Source: Apis mellifera (taxonomy: Eukaryota; Arthropoda; Insecta; Hymenoptera; Apidae). From it: 64,000 bases of DNA. Under the pieces are notes generated by a model. The model was given only the letters and a program-made list of their open reading frames with translations. It did no database searches and was not told the DNA's origin. This document shows positions 1-12,400 of the stretch, one piece after another (the stretch's first letter is position 1; each line of letters starts with the position of its first letter). The stretch covers positions 4,764,001-4,828,000 of the forward strand of contig NC_037638.1 in the NCBI RefSeq assembly GCF_003254395.2, written 5' to 3'. Both the position numbers and the translations under genes were made by a program.

Positions 1-207
1 ATGTCAATTAAATTTTCAATTTCACTTCTATTTCATTTATTTTAAGATTTATTAATAAAATAATCATAATAAACATTATTATTGATAACTTTAAAGAATT
101 TTATACAATATGTAATTTTTTTAAGACAAAAAAAATTTATTTAACCTAGCAATTAACCTAAAAATCAATTAAATTTTCTTATATTTAAGTATAATGATAT
201 ATTTCAG
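1..207 (+). other. Intron of the OST3/OST6 gene at the window edge
   Basis: A/T-rich sequence ending in a TTTCAG acceptor at 202-207. It is the last part of the intron before the first exon visible here. The exon or exons carrying the signal peptide and start codon must lie to the left of the window. Confidence 0.8.
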
Positions 208-1748
208 ACTCAAGGATCGTCGTTATCGGATAGAGTACAGCAATTAACAGAATTATCTCTTACAAGACCTGTAATTAAATTTAATGGTGCAAAATTTAAG
301 GAATATGTCAAAACTACTCCAAGAAATTATTCCGTTATTGTAATGTTTACTGCTATGGCACCTCAAAGACAATGTCATATATGCAGGTAAATTTAATTAT
401 TATATATTTTATTATAAATTTAATTATTATATATTTTCAAATTTTGTTTATTATATTATATGTTTATTATATTTAATATTAATTAATATTTTATTAATTA
501 ATTATCATTATTAAATTAATTAATTATTTTGTTATATTTATATTTTTCTAGACATGCAAATGATGAATTTGTAATAGTAGCAAATTCATTCAGATATTTA
601 CAATCTCATTCAAAAAAATTATTCTTTGCATCTGTAGATTTCGATGAAGGATCAGATGTATTTCAAATGGTATGTAAAACATTATATAATTATATATATA
701 TTCCTATAGTTTCACTTGAATAATGTTTATAATAGATGAGATTAAATGCTGCACCAGTATATATGCATTTTCCACCAAAAGGTAAACCAAAACCTGCAGA
801 TACTATGGACATTCAAAGAGTAGGATTTGGAGCAGAAGCTATTGCAAAATGGATATCTGAACGTACTGATATTCAGGTATTTATGCAAATGAATGTTTAT
901 TATAATATTTATTTAAATAAATGTTATCATTCTCAAAATATAGATCAGAGTATTTAGACCACCAAATTATTCTGGAACAGTAGCAATAGTAATGTTACTA
1001 ATTCTTATTGGTGGATTTTTATATCTAAGGCGCAATAATTTGGATTTCATTTATAATAAAACAATTTGGGGACTTAGTGCATTGGTAATAATCATGATAT
1101 AAATATATATATTAAATAAAATTTTACTTCATAATAATATTTTTAAATATTATTTAAAATAGTTCTTTACACTTACAATGATATCTGGACAAATGTGGAA
1201 TCATATTAGAGGTCCACCATTCATACATAGATCAGCCAGTGGAAATGTAGCTTATATACATGCTTCTTCTCAAGGACAATTTATTTTAGAAACATACATC
1301 GTTATGGTTTTGAGTATCCTTTTTTATTAAAATGTATAAATAATAACTTATAAAAGTTTTAACTTTTTTTCACAATTGCTAAACAAATATATTACGTTTT
1401 TCATTATTAAAAAACTAATTTTAAAACTATAATATATTTTAATTAGATTTATTATTATTGATTTTTTTAATTTATATTTTTTTGATGTTTTTCTTAATAA
1501 AGAGTAATCAGATGGAGCAGTAGTGTTAGGTATGATTTTAATGATTGAAGCTGCTTCACGTAAAGGTGATGTAAAAAAGCGACGAATATTCGCAACGATA
1601 GGTGCTGGATTGGTCGCTATCTTTTTTAGTCTATTATTATCGATATTTAGGAATAAAGCACAGGGCTATCCTTATAGGTAAAACAAATTTTTTTTAAATT
1701 ATATTTTTTTAATTAATAATATATTATTTTTATAGTGGAGTATGTTAA
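208..1748 (+). CDS. MAGT1: Oligosaccharyltransferase OST3/OST6 subunit (MAGT1/TUSC3 type), 5'-truncated by window
   Basis: Oxidoreductase subunit of the STT3B-type oligosaccharyltransferase of the ER membrane. In this family a lumenal thioredoxin-like domain forms mixed disulfides with nascent glycoproteins so that N-glycans can be added, and a Mg2+ transport role has also been proposed. Exons: 208-386, 552-669, 736-876, 944-1084, 1163-1313, 1512-1677, 1736-1748. All have GT...AG borders and the phases join without a break (302 codons visible). The active-site CxxC is CHIC in QRQCHICRHAN at the first exon junction. Conserved family segments include GQMWNHIRGPP, YLRRNN and NGAVVLGM. Four hydrophobic membrane segments occupy the C-terminal half, and the protein ends GYPYSGVC-stop. 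The roughly 30 N-terminal residues with the signal peptide are missing because the window starts inside the gene. The insect gene is single and equally related to MAGT1 and TUSC3, so the symbol is a family label. Confidence 0.93.
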
Positions 1749-2340
1749 TATATTTATAAAAATGTTTATTTATATAAATATATCAGCACACTCCATTTTT
1801 TATATTCTTCTAAGAATTAATATTATTTCGTATCCCAGAGAGGAATAATTTATATGTTTCAGCTTATTGTTCAAGTAAAAGGATAAGTATAAGAAGTTAT
1901 TATTTGTATATATTGAAAGAAAATCTTTCAACTTGCCCGGCAAGATTAAAAATTAAACTGCATATAATAAAAAAAATACTTTACATTTAATTATTGTTAA
2001 AGTGTTGTATTATAATCAATTTACATTTGTTTATATGTAATGTAAAATAAATTAATATTTAAAGTCATATATTCTTTTCCATAATTTTTTAAAAATATTA
2101 CAAAAATATTTATATTATTAAAATACAAATTCTTTATTTCCGTATTCCAGTAATATAACTCTTTATGATTTAATTAAATATATAAAAATATTACATTAAT
2201 TAAATAATATAATTATAATAATAATATTATAATTATAATAAATTATAATTACTTATTATATATTTTAATAATATCATTATAATTTCTATAATAATTTGTA
2301 TAATATCAAATATTGTATAATATCAAAAATTTTATATTAC
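1749..2340. other. Convergent 3' region between OST3/6 (+) and SRD5A3 (-)
   Basis: Shared 3' flank with no open frame. It should hold the 3' UTRs of both genes. A canonical AATAAA poly(A) signal for the + gene is at 2046-2051, about 300 bases past its stop. The rest is A/T-rich with short AT runs. Confidence 0.6.
2046..2051 (+). terminator. Poly(A) signal AATAAA of the OST3/6 gene
   Basis: Exact AATAAA hexamer about 300 bases downstream of the stop codon on the same strand. It is a plausible cleavage/polyadenylation signal, but in such A/T-rich DNA the hexamer also occurs by chance. Confidence 0.4.
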
Positions 2341-3559
2341 TTAAAAAATAAAAGGAATTAAAATTTTTCGAGATTTTGGGTAATTTTTAAATGTTTGTAT
2401 GTACCATTGATGAGTCAATGTTGCAGTCCATATCTAGAATAAAAAAATTTATTATTTCAATTTAATATATATTACTAAATAATAATAAATATATAATATT
2501 AATATGATATACCTGGTTGCATAAGACCCAAATTGTAACATAATGAAATGTAGAACTTTGCCATAAAATTATAGAAAGTGTTATATAAATAATTATCTCT
2601 GTAATTTGTAATGCACCTGATACATATTCAAACAGACCATCATGTGGTATTTTATATATTGTAGAATTAATCTTTCCATCTTTATTTTTTCGTAATTTAC
2701 GAAGAATAAAATTTGACTTAAGTTGTGCATATGTTGATAATATAAAAATAATTGAACATAATAAATGAAAATATGTAATTTTATTCCAAGAAAAATTTCC
2801 TTTTGAACCTAATATAATTTAAATAATTAAACAATTTGAGAACAATATGAGAACATAAATATTTGTATATACCTTTAACAAAGCCTTCAGATTCACTTAT
2901 AATACATATTAAGGTTCCTATATAATGATAAAATCCAATTAAATAATGAAGTATATTCATTTTCTTATCACTGAAGATATTTACATAATATGTTTCATAT
3001 AATCGTTTCCAACAATGAAAAGTTAAAAGTAGAATTGCTATAAATGTACTTTCTGATGATACTAAAAATGTTTATTAACTAAATGTTTAATTCAATTTTA
3101 TTAATTTAAATATAAAATTTAATAGTTTTCAAATATTTACCTAGTGGTTGTCTAAATGATCCCAGACATATATCTAATATCCACATAATATTTTTGGAAA
3201 TATCATACTCCCATAAATATATACAAATAACTAAGTATAGTACATAACTTGAAGCTGGTGCAGCAAAAATGTAAAAATGTTTAAACCATCTAAAACATTA
3301 TAGATTATTTTTTTTTATTTATATTAATAAATTAATATATTATATAATTACAATATAATTTTAATATTATTACTCACTTTCTGGGTACTTCTGTTTTTGC
3401 AATTATTGGTTCATAAATATTAACAGAATATTTACCATAACGATAAGTACGAGTTAAAAAAATAGGTAAATAGGATTCCATACGATAGATTAATAATCCA
3501 AGAATACCAGTGAATATTGTACAAAAAATAAATAAAATACGTATAATATTTATTTGCAT
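2341..3559 (-). CDS. SRD5A3: Polyprenol reductase, SRD5A3 type (steroid 5-alpha-reductase family)
   Basis: ER membrane enzyme that reduces the alpha-isoprene of polyprenol to give dolichol, the lipid carrier for N-glycan assembly (family knowledge). Exons on the minus strand: 3559-3378, 3289-3141, 3061-2873, 2808-2513, 2433-2341. They join in phase to 302 codons, close to the roughly 318 of the human enzyme. The start is the first ATG of the open first exon (MQINIIRIL...), followed directly by a membrane segment. Several further hydrophobic segments are present. The C-terminal catalytic signature of the family is visible: YKIPHDGLFEYVSGA, then an EIIIY membrane segment, VLCNQ, LTHQWY, and the end YPKSRKILIPFIF, which matches the conserved YPKxRKAxLPFLF tail of SRD5A3. 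It lies tail-to-tail with the OST3/6 gene. The match is to SRD5A3 rather than SRD5A1/2, judged on that tail and the VLCNQ block. Confidence 0.9.
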
Positions 3560-4497
3560 CTTATATCAATTTTTATTGAAGATATATATATAAAATTATT
3601 TTTATTTCCACTTTTGTTAAACTACTGTAACAAAACATGTTTATTACATAGTTAAAGTATATATAAAGATAGTTAAAGTTATATAGTTAAAGTATATATA
3701 AACATATTATGAATTTTAAAAATATCTTAAAAATAATACATATATAAAAATTTTATTTAAATTAATAAATATGTACAAACATATTAAAAAAAAGAAATAT
3801 TTTATTAGGACGGATTAGTAGTTTTATTAGTAATAAAAAATATACCTATTATACATATATATTTAATTTATACATATTTAAAGCTCAATTATATGAGCAA
3901 ACACTGTAATTAATATCAAATTTTGAAATTTGATAAATTGATAATATTTACAATCATATGAGCATTTGTGTATCATTCATAAAATCTTATAGTTATGAAA
4001 AATATCTTACATTGGATATGCAATAGACATTTGTAGAAAATAAATTATATAGAAGTAGAAATTTATACCATATTAAGAATTAGTAAAGAAAAATGTAAAT
4101 AAAAAAAGCATGTATCCTATAAATATATTTACTATTATATATTTATTACTATATATTTTATATATGGAATTTTTCAATCAATTGGAAATTGATGAATTTT
4201 TTATATTTTCACATATCTTAGTTTTAGTTTTATATATTGTTAACTAAAATCCTATCTAGTTAAACTATAAATAAAAGTTATAAAAAAGGTACCAATTAAA
4301 ATTCAAAGTTTAAAATCAAAAGTCACAAAAATTCAAAATATGTGTTCAATAAGTCCAGAATATAAGTTCTACAAAGTGCAGAATACAAAATCTAAATATT
4401 TTTAATAATAAAAGAATTTAAATTCGTAAAAATAATTGATTAACATAAAAATTGGGTAATCAAATCATAGAAATTTGTTAAACATAACAATTAATTT
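3560..4497. other. Intergenic: SRD5A3 upstream region and TRAF6-like 3' region
   Basis: No gene recognised. A 19-base block beginning TAGTTAAAG and containing TATATATAAA occurs twice, at 3649-3667 and 3684-3702. It may be a small duplication near the SRD5A3 promoter, although the TATA-like part is weak evidence in A/T-rich DNA. The right side should contain the TRAF6-like 3' UTR. Confidence 0.5.
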
Positions 4498-6346
4498 TCA
4501 AAATATATCCTCTAAACTTATGATGTTTGATGCTCTAAATTTATCATAAACACAAACTTCTATCCTAAAAGTTAAACAGTCATTTTGCAAGAAATCAAGT
4601 AAATCTCGTATTCGTACGAATTCTGTATAACCAAAACTACGCTTATTCAATTCACATATTGGTTTTCTAAAAGCTTCAAGATCAGGTCTTGATGATGTTA
4701 TTTCGCGTATATCTCTTTCACTATTAAGAGGATGAACCAAAACAAAATACATTGTCCCATTAAATGGCCAATCAAGACCATCATCATTTTCTGATTTCAT
4801 TATATGTAGAAGTAATGATAGAAATTCAGGATCTTTAGAAGATACATTAATTCTAGCACAAATTTTGTAACCATTAGGACTTGTATAAAAGCCAGGACTA
4901 TAAAACATTTTTAATGAATCATTCATCATACTTTCAAGTTTTTCATGAAAAGAATGTAATCTCCAAATATAAACACCATTACAACTACGTAAAAACATTT
5001 CTTCCTGATTAAATCTTAAAGAAGTTTGTAAAGTTGTAAGTTGAGTTTTTTGATTAGAAACTGTTATAGATAATTCTCTATTTTGTTGTTCCAATACCAC
5101 TATTCTTTCATATAGATTTCTAAAAAAAACTTTATATCAGTATAAGAAAATATTTAATAAGTCTTATACAAATTTTTTATGTATTTTTTATGACATAATA
5201 AAATATACTTTAATAATTGTTGCCATTCTAACGATGGTTCACTTTTTTCCATACAAGATGTACTTTTTGGAGGAGGATCCCATAATTTAGATTCTGCAGC
5301 TATTGCATTAATATTATTTTGTGAAACAGATATTTGTGGTAATATTTTCAGAATCATCTATGAAATAAATAAAAATTAAATTATTATATTATCATTAAAT
5401 ATGATTCTGTATAATAAAAATAAACTAACAGTTAAATGAATATTTATATTTTTTTCTAAATGTGTATGCAAATCTTTTTCAGTGGGAAAAGTTTCCATGC
5501 AACCAACTTTCTTAAAGGGACAATATACATTTTGTGAATCTGGAAGAGTTCTTTTATATGTACATTCATTTATATGTGTTTCCATATCTACTGGGGATAC
5601 TTTAATCTCACAGCCAAATTGTTGGTAAGGACAAGGTGTACGTTGTTGTGATATCTCTCTGCTTGTATACAAATCTCTAAATAAATCACTTTCAGATTTT
5701 AAAGGTTTGCTATCAACTGGACAACAAGCACCTTCTTTTCTAAAATAAAAATTAAATTTATATATATATATGTATATAATTTTTAATATATATAAATTTA
5801 ATATATATATACACATATATAATATGCATATAATAATAATATATATAATAATATATAAATAATAATATATAATAATAAATATATATACATATATTTATAC
5901 ATACATTTTTTAAATTAATAACATAAAATATAACTTACTGAAGCCAAGTGTATATACATTGCGAACAAAACTTATGACCACAAGATGTTAAAACTGGATC
6001 ACGTAGCCAAGTTAAGCAAATAGGACATTCAAATCTAGGCTCAAGAGATTCTTTTATACCATCATCATACTGCATATAATAATTAAATTATCAGTGAAAA
6101 ATAATAAATTGTTAATGCAAAATAAAAATAAAATTTGTTAAAGAGTAAATTAAAAATATAGTACAAAAATATCAAGTTTTATATATATACAAAATTTAAT
6201 GCGAAAAATTAGTCAAGAAAAAATGGACATAATATTAATATCTACTTATAAATTTATTATTTAAATTTATTAAAAGTACGAATACATACAACAATATTTT
6301 CTTCAGCTACTTTAACATGATTTTTAAGACTATCTGACGTGGCCAT
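4498..6346 (-). CDS. TRAF6: TRAF6-like E3 ubiquitin ligase/adaptor
   Basis: Signalling adaptor and RING-type ubiquitin ligase that couples Toll/IL-1/TNF-type receptors to NF-kB and JNK pathways. Exons (minus): 6346-6290, 6069-5939, 5739-5430, 5357-5209, 5119-4498. They join in phase to 422 codons. Domains in order: short N-terminus; C3HC4 RING at about residues 34-73 (FECPICLTWL, SCGHKFCSQC, ACCPVD), split between exons 2 and 3; TRAF-type zinc fingers in exon 3 (CPYQQFGC...HINEC, CPFKKVGC...HLEKNINIHL); a short coiled coil (ELSITVSNQKTQLTTLQTSL); then a C-terminal MATH/TRAF-C domain from about residue 265 (GVYIWRL, SPGFYTSPNGYKICARI, WPFNGTMYFVL, GYTEFVRI). The MATH segment resembles TRAF6 more than other TRAFs by eye. 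The exon 3 donor is GTTAGT, weaker than consensus. The start ATG is the only one in exon 1 that stays in frame. Confidence 0.9.
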
Positions 6347-8162
6347 TATCTACGAAAATTTATATATATTTAATAATATTTATAATTTCACATATACAAT
6401 CTGATATTAAAAAAAAAATAAAAATATTTTATAAAAATTATTTCTGTATTAATATGAAAGTAATATATATATATAATACGAAATATAAATATAATACTTA
6501 CATGTTAATAATTTTTAAATTATAAACACAACTTATTTGTAATTATAAGTAATGAAGTTTATACAGCACAATCACGTTATATAGTACACAATTTTTATGA
6601 ACACATATTTTCTAACATAAATATAATATATAATTATAAACAAAATAAATAAAAAATAAATTTTTTTTCTCTATTATACTAAATAGTTTTTCTTAATTAT
6701 CATTATATTCATAGAATAAAAATATTCATAAATATTTAATTTTAAATTATTGAATTTCTAAAGTAACAATTACACTTCATAAGTATTTCCTTAAATACAT
6801 AACAATAGTATCACTTTTGATTATGATGGTATACATTATGAACAAAAATTAAAATTTTTCTTTATTAACTGTTTTTATTAATTTCGGTATTAAAATAGAT
6901 TATGAACTAATTTATAATAATATATATATATTAAATTATAATATAAATATATTTATAATTAATATTTTTATTATACAAATTAAAAAAATTTTCTACGTTT
7001 CAAAATAATAATTAAAATAATATTTTTAATTATTGTTCAGTTTAAAAATCAAAGTTATAAAGCATAAAATAAAAAACAAAAATTAACTTTATTAACTATA
7101 TGAAAAAAGGAATTCTAAATTTTAAAATAATTGATAATTTAAAAGAAATTTATCAATTGTATAAAGAAAAATTATTTTCTTTTTTATTCTTTAAAGATAG
7201 AATTTAAAAAAAAATTTAAAAAATAAATTATATAAATGTATAAAAAAAATTTCTTAATTTCAATAGAGTTATATAATTATATTATAAAAATTTGTATATA
7301 TATATATGAATATATAAGTATATAATATATAAAGAAAATGTATATTTTTTCATTTTGTATTTTGAAAAAATTTAAAGCCCTGTTATCATTCTAATATCAT
7401 TTTCAATGTTACCGATTCAGTATAGAATAAGATTACAACATTAGTGGTTGGAATTAAAACTAAATTTACAATAAAATTAGATGAAGTATAAAAAACATAT
7501 CGAGTAATAGATCTATCTTATATCGTATTTATGGTTGAATTTTCATCGTGTACTAAATCGGTAATGTTGAAAATGATACGAAAATGGTAATGATGAATTA
7601 AAGCCTTAAAGTTGTACGAGAAATTCATTTATTTATTTCTTCTATCAATTTCCAATTTATTTATAATAATCGATTGATATAATACATTTTATTTGTAATA
7701 TCATTAAATTTTTTTTTATTTGAATATTCAGTTTCTCATTAATAGTATATGTTCATTAGAATTATTAAGTGTCGTTAAATTACTTAACTTTTCTTCAATG
7801 ATTACAATTTTCAATTTTATTCTAATTATTATCATAAAAAAAAAGGAAGAAAGAAAAAAAATTTAATTCAAATTTCACGTTACGTTAATAAATCGTCATC
7901 AATAAAAGAAATCATTTTTTTATTAAAATATTCCAAATATTTTCAAAATGAATGTATATGTCAAATACAATGATCTTAATTATATTGATATTACGTTCAA
8001 TAGTGGCCATGATAAAATGATATATATATATATATATAAGGAAATTGAAACAAAAAATTTAGAAAGAATGTGATAATTTTGTTTGAATATAAAAAATGAA
8101 ACTGACATATTAAAATAATTAGTATGTACAAAACACACTAAACGGAAGGTAAAATCGACGAT
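6347..8162. other. Intergenic upstream of the TRAF6-like gene
   Basis: Long A/T-rich stretch without a supported coding exon. It contains the presumed TRAF6-like promoter and 5' UTR at its left end and the imperfect palindrome at 7371-7612, described separately. An (AT) run lies at about 8020-8037. Confidence 0.6.
7371..7612. repeat. Imperfect inverted repeat (long palindrome), about 80-base arms
   Basis: The left arm at 7371-7450 is complementary in reverse to the right arm at 7530-7612. The best-matched core pairs 7397-7425 (TATCATTTTCAATGTTACCG followed by ATTCAGTA) with 7552-7580. Only a few mismatches occur over roughly 30 bases, and the match weakens but persists on both sides. About 80 bases lie between the arms. 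It could be a small palindromic MITE-type element or a source of hairpin RNA. No terminal target-site duplication was established. Confidence 0.6.
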
Positions 8163-8434
8163 GGAGAGGAGAGCTTATGGCCTCTCTACATTTACCGGAG
8201 TAAACCATTCTTGAACTGATGTTAGAGTTCGCGGGCAGATCGCGGGAAGAACCGTACTGGACAACGTTATAAGAGTGGCAGATCACAATTATGAGAATAT
8301 ACCGATTTTATAATAAAATCGATCGTGTTGAACTCACTGCGAGTTTTTTCTGATTTCAATGGTAGACGTGCTATTGTACATAGTGGCATGCTTGTCGACA
8401 TGGAGAACCTGATATATCTCGATAAACCGGAGTC
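8163..8434 (+). other. Candidate alternative first exon of the zinc-transporter-like gene (coding part 8388-8434)
   Basis: A stretch clearly richer in G+C than its surroundings ends in a consensus donor, GTAAGT at 8435. An open frame runs through its last 120 bases with ATGs at 8388 (MLVDMENL...) and 8400 (MENLIYLDKPES). It ends in phase 2. The next plus-strand coding exon, at 18436, starts with one base before GTC ATG GCT, so splicing gives ...KPES-VMAVKEWF in the transporter frame. That would add 17 residues (from 8388) or 13 (from 8400) to the N-terminus. The frame match could arise by chance (one in three), so transcript data would decide. The upstream part would be 5' UTR. Confidence 0.5.
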
Positions 8435-9391
8435 GTAAGTATCAAATTTGCTGCTTCATACGTTTAATCGGGCCAATATAAGAATTGTAAGAATGTAATC
8501 AGTATAGAGAATATTTAATTAATATATGAAAATTCATTTTAATCGTTTAAAATTTGATTATTCGACAAATTTTATGAAAAAAATTTAAAGATTTTTCTTC
8601 GTTATTATTTTTATATAATTTAAATTTTCCGCAACCAATTATTTAACATAAATTTAATATAAATACGAGAATGAATAAATTTTCGTTGCAAAATTTTTAA
8701 ATAACTTTTATCACGATTTTTTATATTTTACTTTCAATAAAATTAATTTAATACTTCATTAATATATCATTTTTTATTAAATAGAAAGAAAAATTGTTAT
8801 AATTAAAATTTTTTTTAATAATAATATGTTATATTTATTAAATATATTTTCTAATTTTTTATATTCATAATGCTTTCAAATATAATTTTATAATAGAATT
8901 ATAATAGAATAGAATTGAAACTTTACTTATATTGATATAACTACTTAATTTTAATCGTTTCGTTCATAAGATTTTTATCGCTAGAAATGCATTAAAATTA
9001 ACACGCGTGTAAATGTGTAGTAATCGATAGATTTGTAATGTCATTTGTGAGGAGAAGTTATTATGTATAACTTCTATATTACAAAGATTTATATTCAATA
9101 AATTCGAATATTATAGATATCAAATTTTCTTCATTCTTTTTCAGTCAACACTCACGTTATTATCATTGGAAATTCTACAAAATTAATACTTAAATCAATT
9201 ATTTCGAATTAATCGAAGAAATCGTGCCGAATAATTAAAATAACTAAATAATGCAATAAATAGAGTGAGTAATATTGTTTGTTTTCTGTTCGATCAATTT
9301 GTAATTGTAGTAATCATGAAAAAAAAAAAAAAGAAAAAGTAGTATTGATAGTGAATCGCTATCGCAGATCGACGTTCGTGGTAAAAACAAG
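8435..9391. other. Intron or intergenic between the two candidate first exons
   Basis: A/T-rich sequence without a coding frame that could be supported. The right end, at about 9316-9391, is rich in A and then becomes more balanced as it enters the next candidate exon. Confidence 0.5.
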
Positions 9392-9498
9392 ATGATGTCA
9401 GGAGGTGATAGGACTTTGGCAAGAAAACGGGTAGACAATTGGATCTGCGTCGACATGTTGTTATTTCCTTCGAAATTGTGCACGAAGAATTGCATGGG
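9392..9498 (+). other. Second candidate alternative coding first exon of the zinc-transporter-like gene
   Basis: This is a G+C-richer block. Double ATGs at 9392 and 9395 open a 35-codon frame (MMSGGDRTLARKRVDN...LCTKNCMG) that runs to a donor GTAAGA at 9499. The exon ends in phase 2, which joins in frame to the acceptor at 18436 and would give ...CMG-VMAVKEWF. The minus-strand frames over the same bases show no family resemblance. No similarity to a known protein was recognised. It may be an alternative N-terminus, a 5' UTR exon with a fortuitous frame, or unrelated. Confidence 0.4.
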
Positions 9499-12400
9499 GT
9501 AAGAGACATTTATGTATTTATTTGTATCTGTATATATTTGTATATATTTCTTAATTAATATGCTTGTTTACCTTTTTTTTTCGTTCAATATTCAAATTTT
9601 GATAAAATGTTGATTATATTATTAAACATACAGGAAAAAGTTAAATCGATATTGATTACGAAATTCATTTAACGATTTATTTAAATTTAATTCATGAATC
9701 ATATTATTGATAAATACGTGTTATCACAGCGAGAGGAATTAGAATTATCGTATACTAATTACGACAAAAAAATAGTAAATAATTACTATTTATAGTATAA
9801 GAAAGTATTATATTTATATTATAAAAAATTTTTATATTTTTGAGATATCGATAATTTTCAAAAGTATAAGATAAAAATAATTTATGTTATATTAAAATTT
9901 GTAATAAATTTATCGATTCGTTGAGTAGAAAATTTGAAAAAAAAAAGAAATATTAATTTTTGCAAATTTTTCTTAAAATAATATTTTAAAAGATAAAAAT
10001 TAAGGAATATAAAAATATTAGATAAAATATTAGATAAATCGTTATATTACATTGATTTTCTCTTGAGTACTTTCCATCGATTGTGATATCGTTATATAAG
10101 ATAAAGTTTGTTCATAACTTTTTCACCCTATTCCATCGTTATGTCTTGTCATGGTCCATCGAATTAGTAGAATATCACTATCAAATGTAATCGGATAAAT
10201 TTTTATTAATATTTTTTTAACATAGAAAGAAAACAATTTTTAAATTTTCTAATTGTCATAAATAATAATCTTAAACCATTTTTGGAAATAACAATTTGTA
10301 TATTTTCACACAATTTTTTTATTTTTATATTATATGAAATATTTAATCTACAATAAATATTTAAATATTTTCAATTTATAATAATATTCATATCAATTAA
10401 GTATGTACATTTAATAAGAGGTAATATATAATTAAATTAATAAAATTAAATTAATATTAGAATGAAAGAAGAACAAATGATGATAAAATATTTAAATATA
10501 TATAACATATGATAACAATTTAAATAATTTGATACACTAATTTCTTTATATATATATAAATATATATGAATAATGAAATTATTAAAGTAAGAGTTACATA
10601 TAAATTGGAGAAAAGTTTCATGGAAAGTTAGAGAAATTTATCCATCGTGTTTATTCTTTCAATGATGATTTTTCTTTCATTTTTATAATAACAGATTGCT
10701 ATACATAAATATATAAATATATTCAATAAGATATGTAGATATGTAATATGTTACTAAGAGACTTTTCCTTTACTCATTTTATGGGAAGAAGCAATACAAC
10801 AAAACATTACTTTCAATTACCTCGGTTTCACTGATTTTTTTAAATTGAACTGCTTTCTCTTATTATACATGATGAGATTTTGCGGTTATTTGCCTGTGTA
10901 ATTATGTTATCTATGTTATTGAAGATCATCTTTTTAATTTTATTTCAAAGTTAAATAATGATAATGTAATTGAATTGAAAGAAAATATTATTTAAATGTA
11001 ATTACAAATTTTCACGTCCTATTTTGAAATATTAAACAAAATTTAATTTTTAATTTCAATCATTATCTTTAATACATTTACAATTCAAGAAATTTTAGGG
11101 TTATCAAAAAAACATTTTATATCTGCAATTATACAGTAAAAATGAATTTGTACACTCACATATATATAATAATATTAATGAATTAAAATATTAATATTGA
11201 AAAGTCAATTATATTTTAAGAGAATTAGAAAAATGATATGCAACTTACATTAAATTTATCTTCTTTGTCCTTGTACGTGAAATATGAGTATTTTTATAAA
11301 GTAAAATATTCTCTTCAGCCTCGTATCGTGAATTATTCATAAAAATCAGGTGTTTGTGATTCGTGGCATAAGTTTATTTGTTCTCGATGGCACGAGATTT
11401 ACACAAATCTCTAATTCCAAGGGAAAACAGTACAATTGAATCATGAGAGAAGGAAATTTAAAAGATCAATCAATAATAACATCAATTATTCACAACCTTA
11501 ATTAATATTTATTAGAAATTTGCAAAAATCACCCTCAAAAGTGGCAAAAGTTTTGAAATTTTTGCAAGAGATTCTTTCTTGAAAGAGATTTAAAAAAAAG
11601 GGAAAAAGAGAGAAATAGATGAGGATTATTCTCTAAAAATAAAGAATTAAACGGTGTTCAGTTTTCAACAATTAAACACAATCGACTGGCACCGGTTATC
11701 AGGGAACTGTCATGGTTTCCATATTTGTGCACTACTTATTGTCCGATAATAAAAATGGTAATCTTGGGTTATCGGGGAACTGGCTACATTCACGATAATT
11801 AAAATGGACAAAGATACAACTGACTCAATTGGAAGACAGTTTCTGCCGATATCGCGACCATTCCATTTGACATTAGGGAAAATTAATACAGATCACCGTC
11901 ATTTTCTGTAATTGCATACACAGTGCACAGGTTAGTAGTGATACTTTGTGAACAATCTTTGAGAAATTAATAATATAATAGACTGCTGTTTCCTTACTTT
12001 TTTCAGAATGTGATTATCTTTTATTTAAATTTATAAAATTATTTTAATTATCCTATACAGAGGATCATTGGAGAATCATAGCAATGTAAGTCATAATTAT
12101 TATCAATTATTAGTTATATTTATAAATTGTAGTATTTAAGAAAAGAATAATTTCCTTCTATAAATATCTCTAAATTTTTATTTAATATTTGGCTAGGTAA
12201 TTTGAAATTGATTTTTTTTCAATATGTTTACTTATGCTGCTATGATTCTCAGCTCCTTAAATGAAGTAAGGAAAATTTAAAAATTCTAATAAGTCTTTTT
12301 TTTTAATAATTTTGATTTTTATAACATATCATGATAAAATATGATAATATGATAAAATAATGGAGTAGAAATTATCAATTAAAAATAACAATAAGCAAGA

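Noticed and set aside
3649..3702. Duplicated TATATATAAA blocks as a SRD5A3 TATA promoter
   Set aside because: Similar strings are common throughout this A/T-rich DNA. Position alone does not make a promoter call safe.
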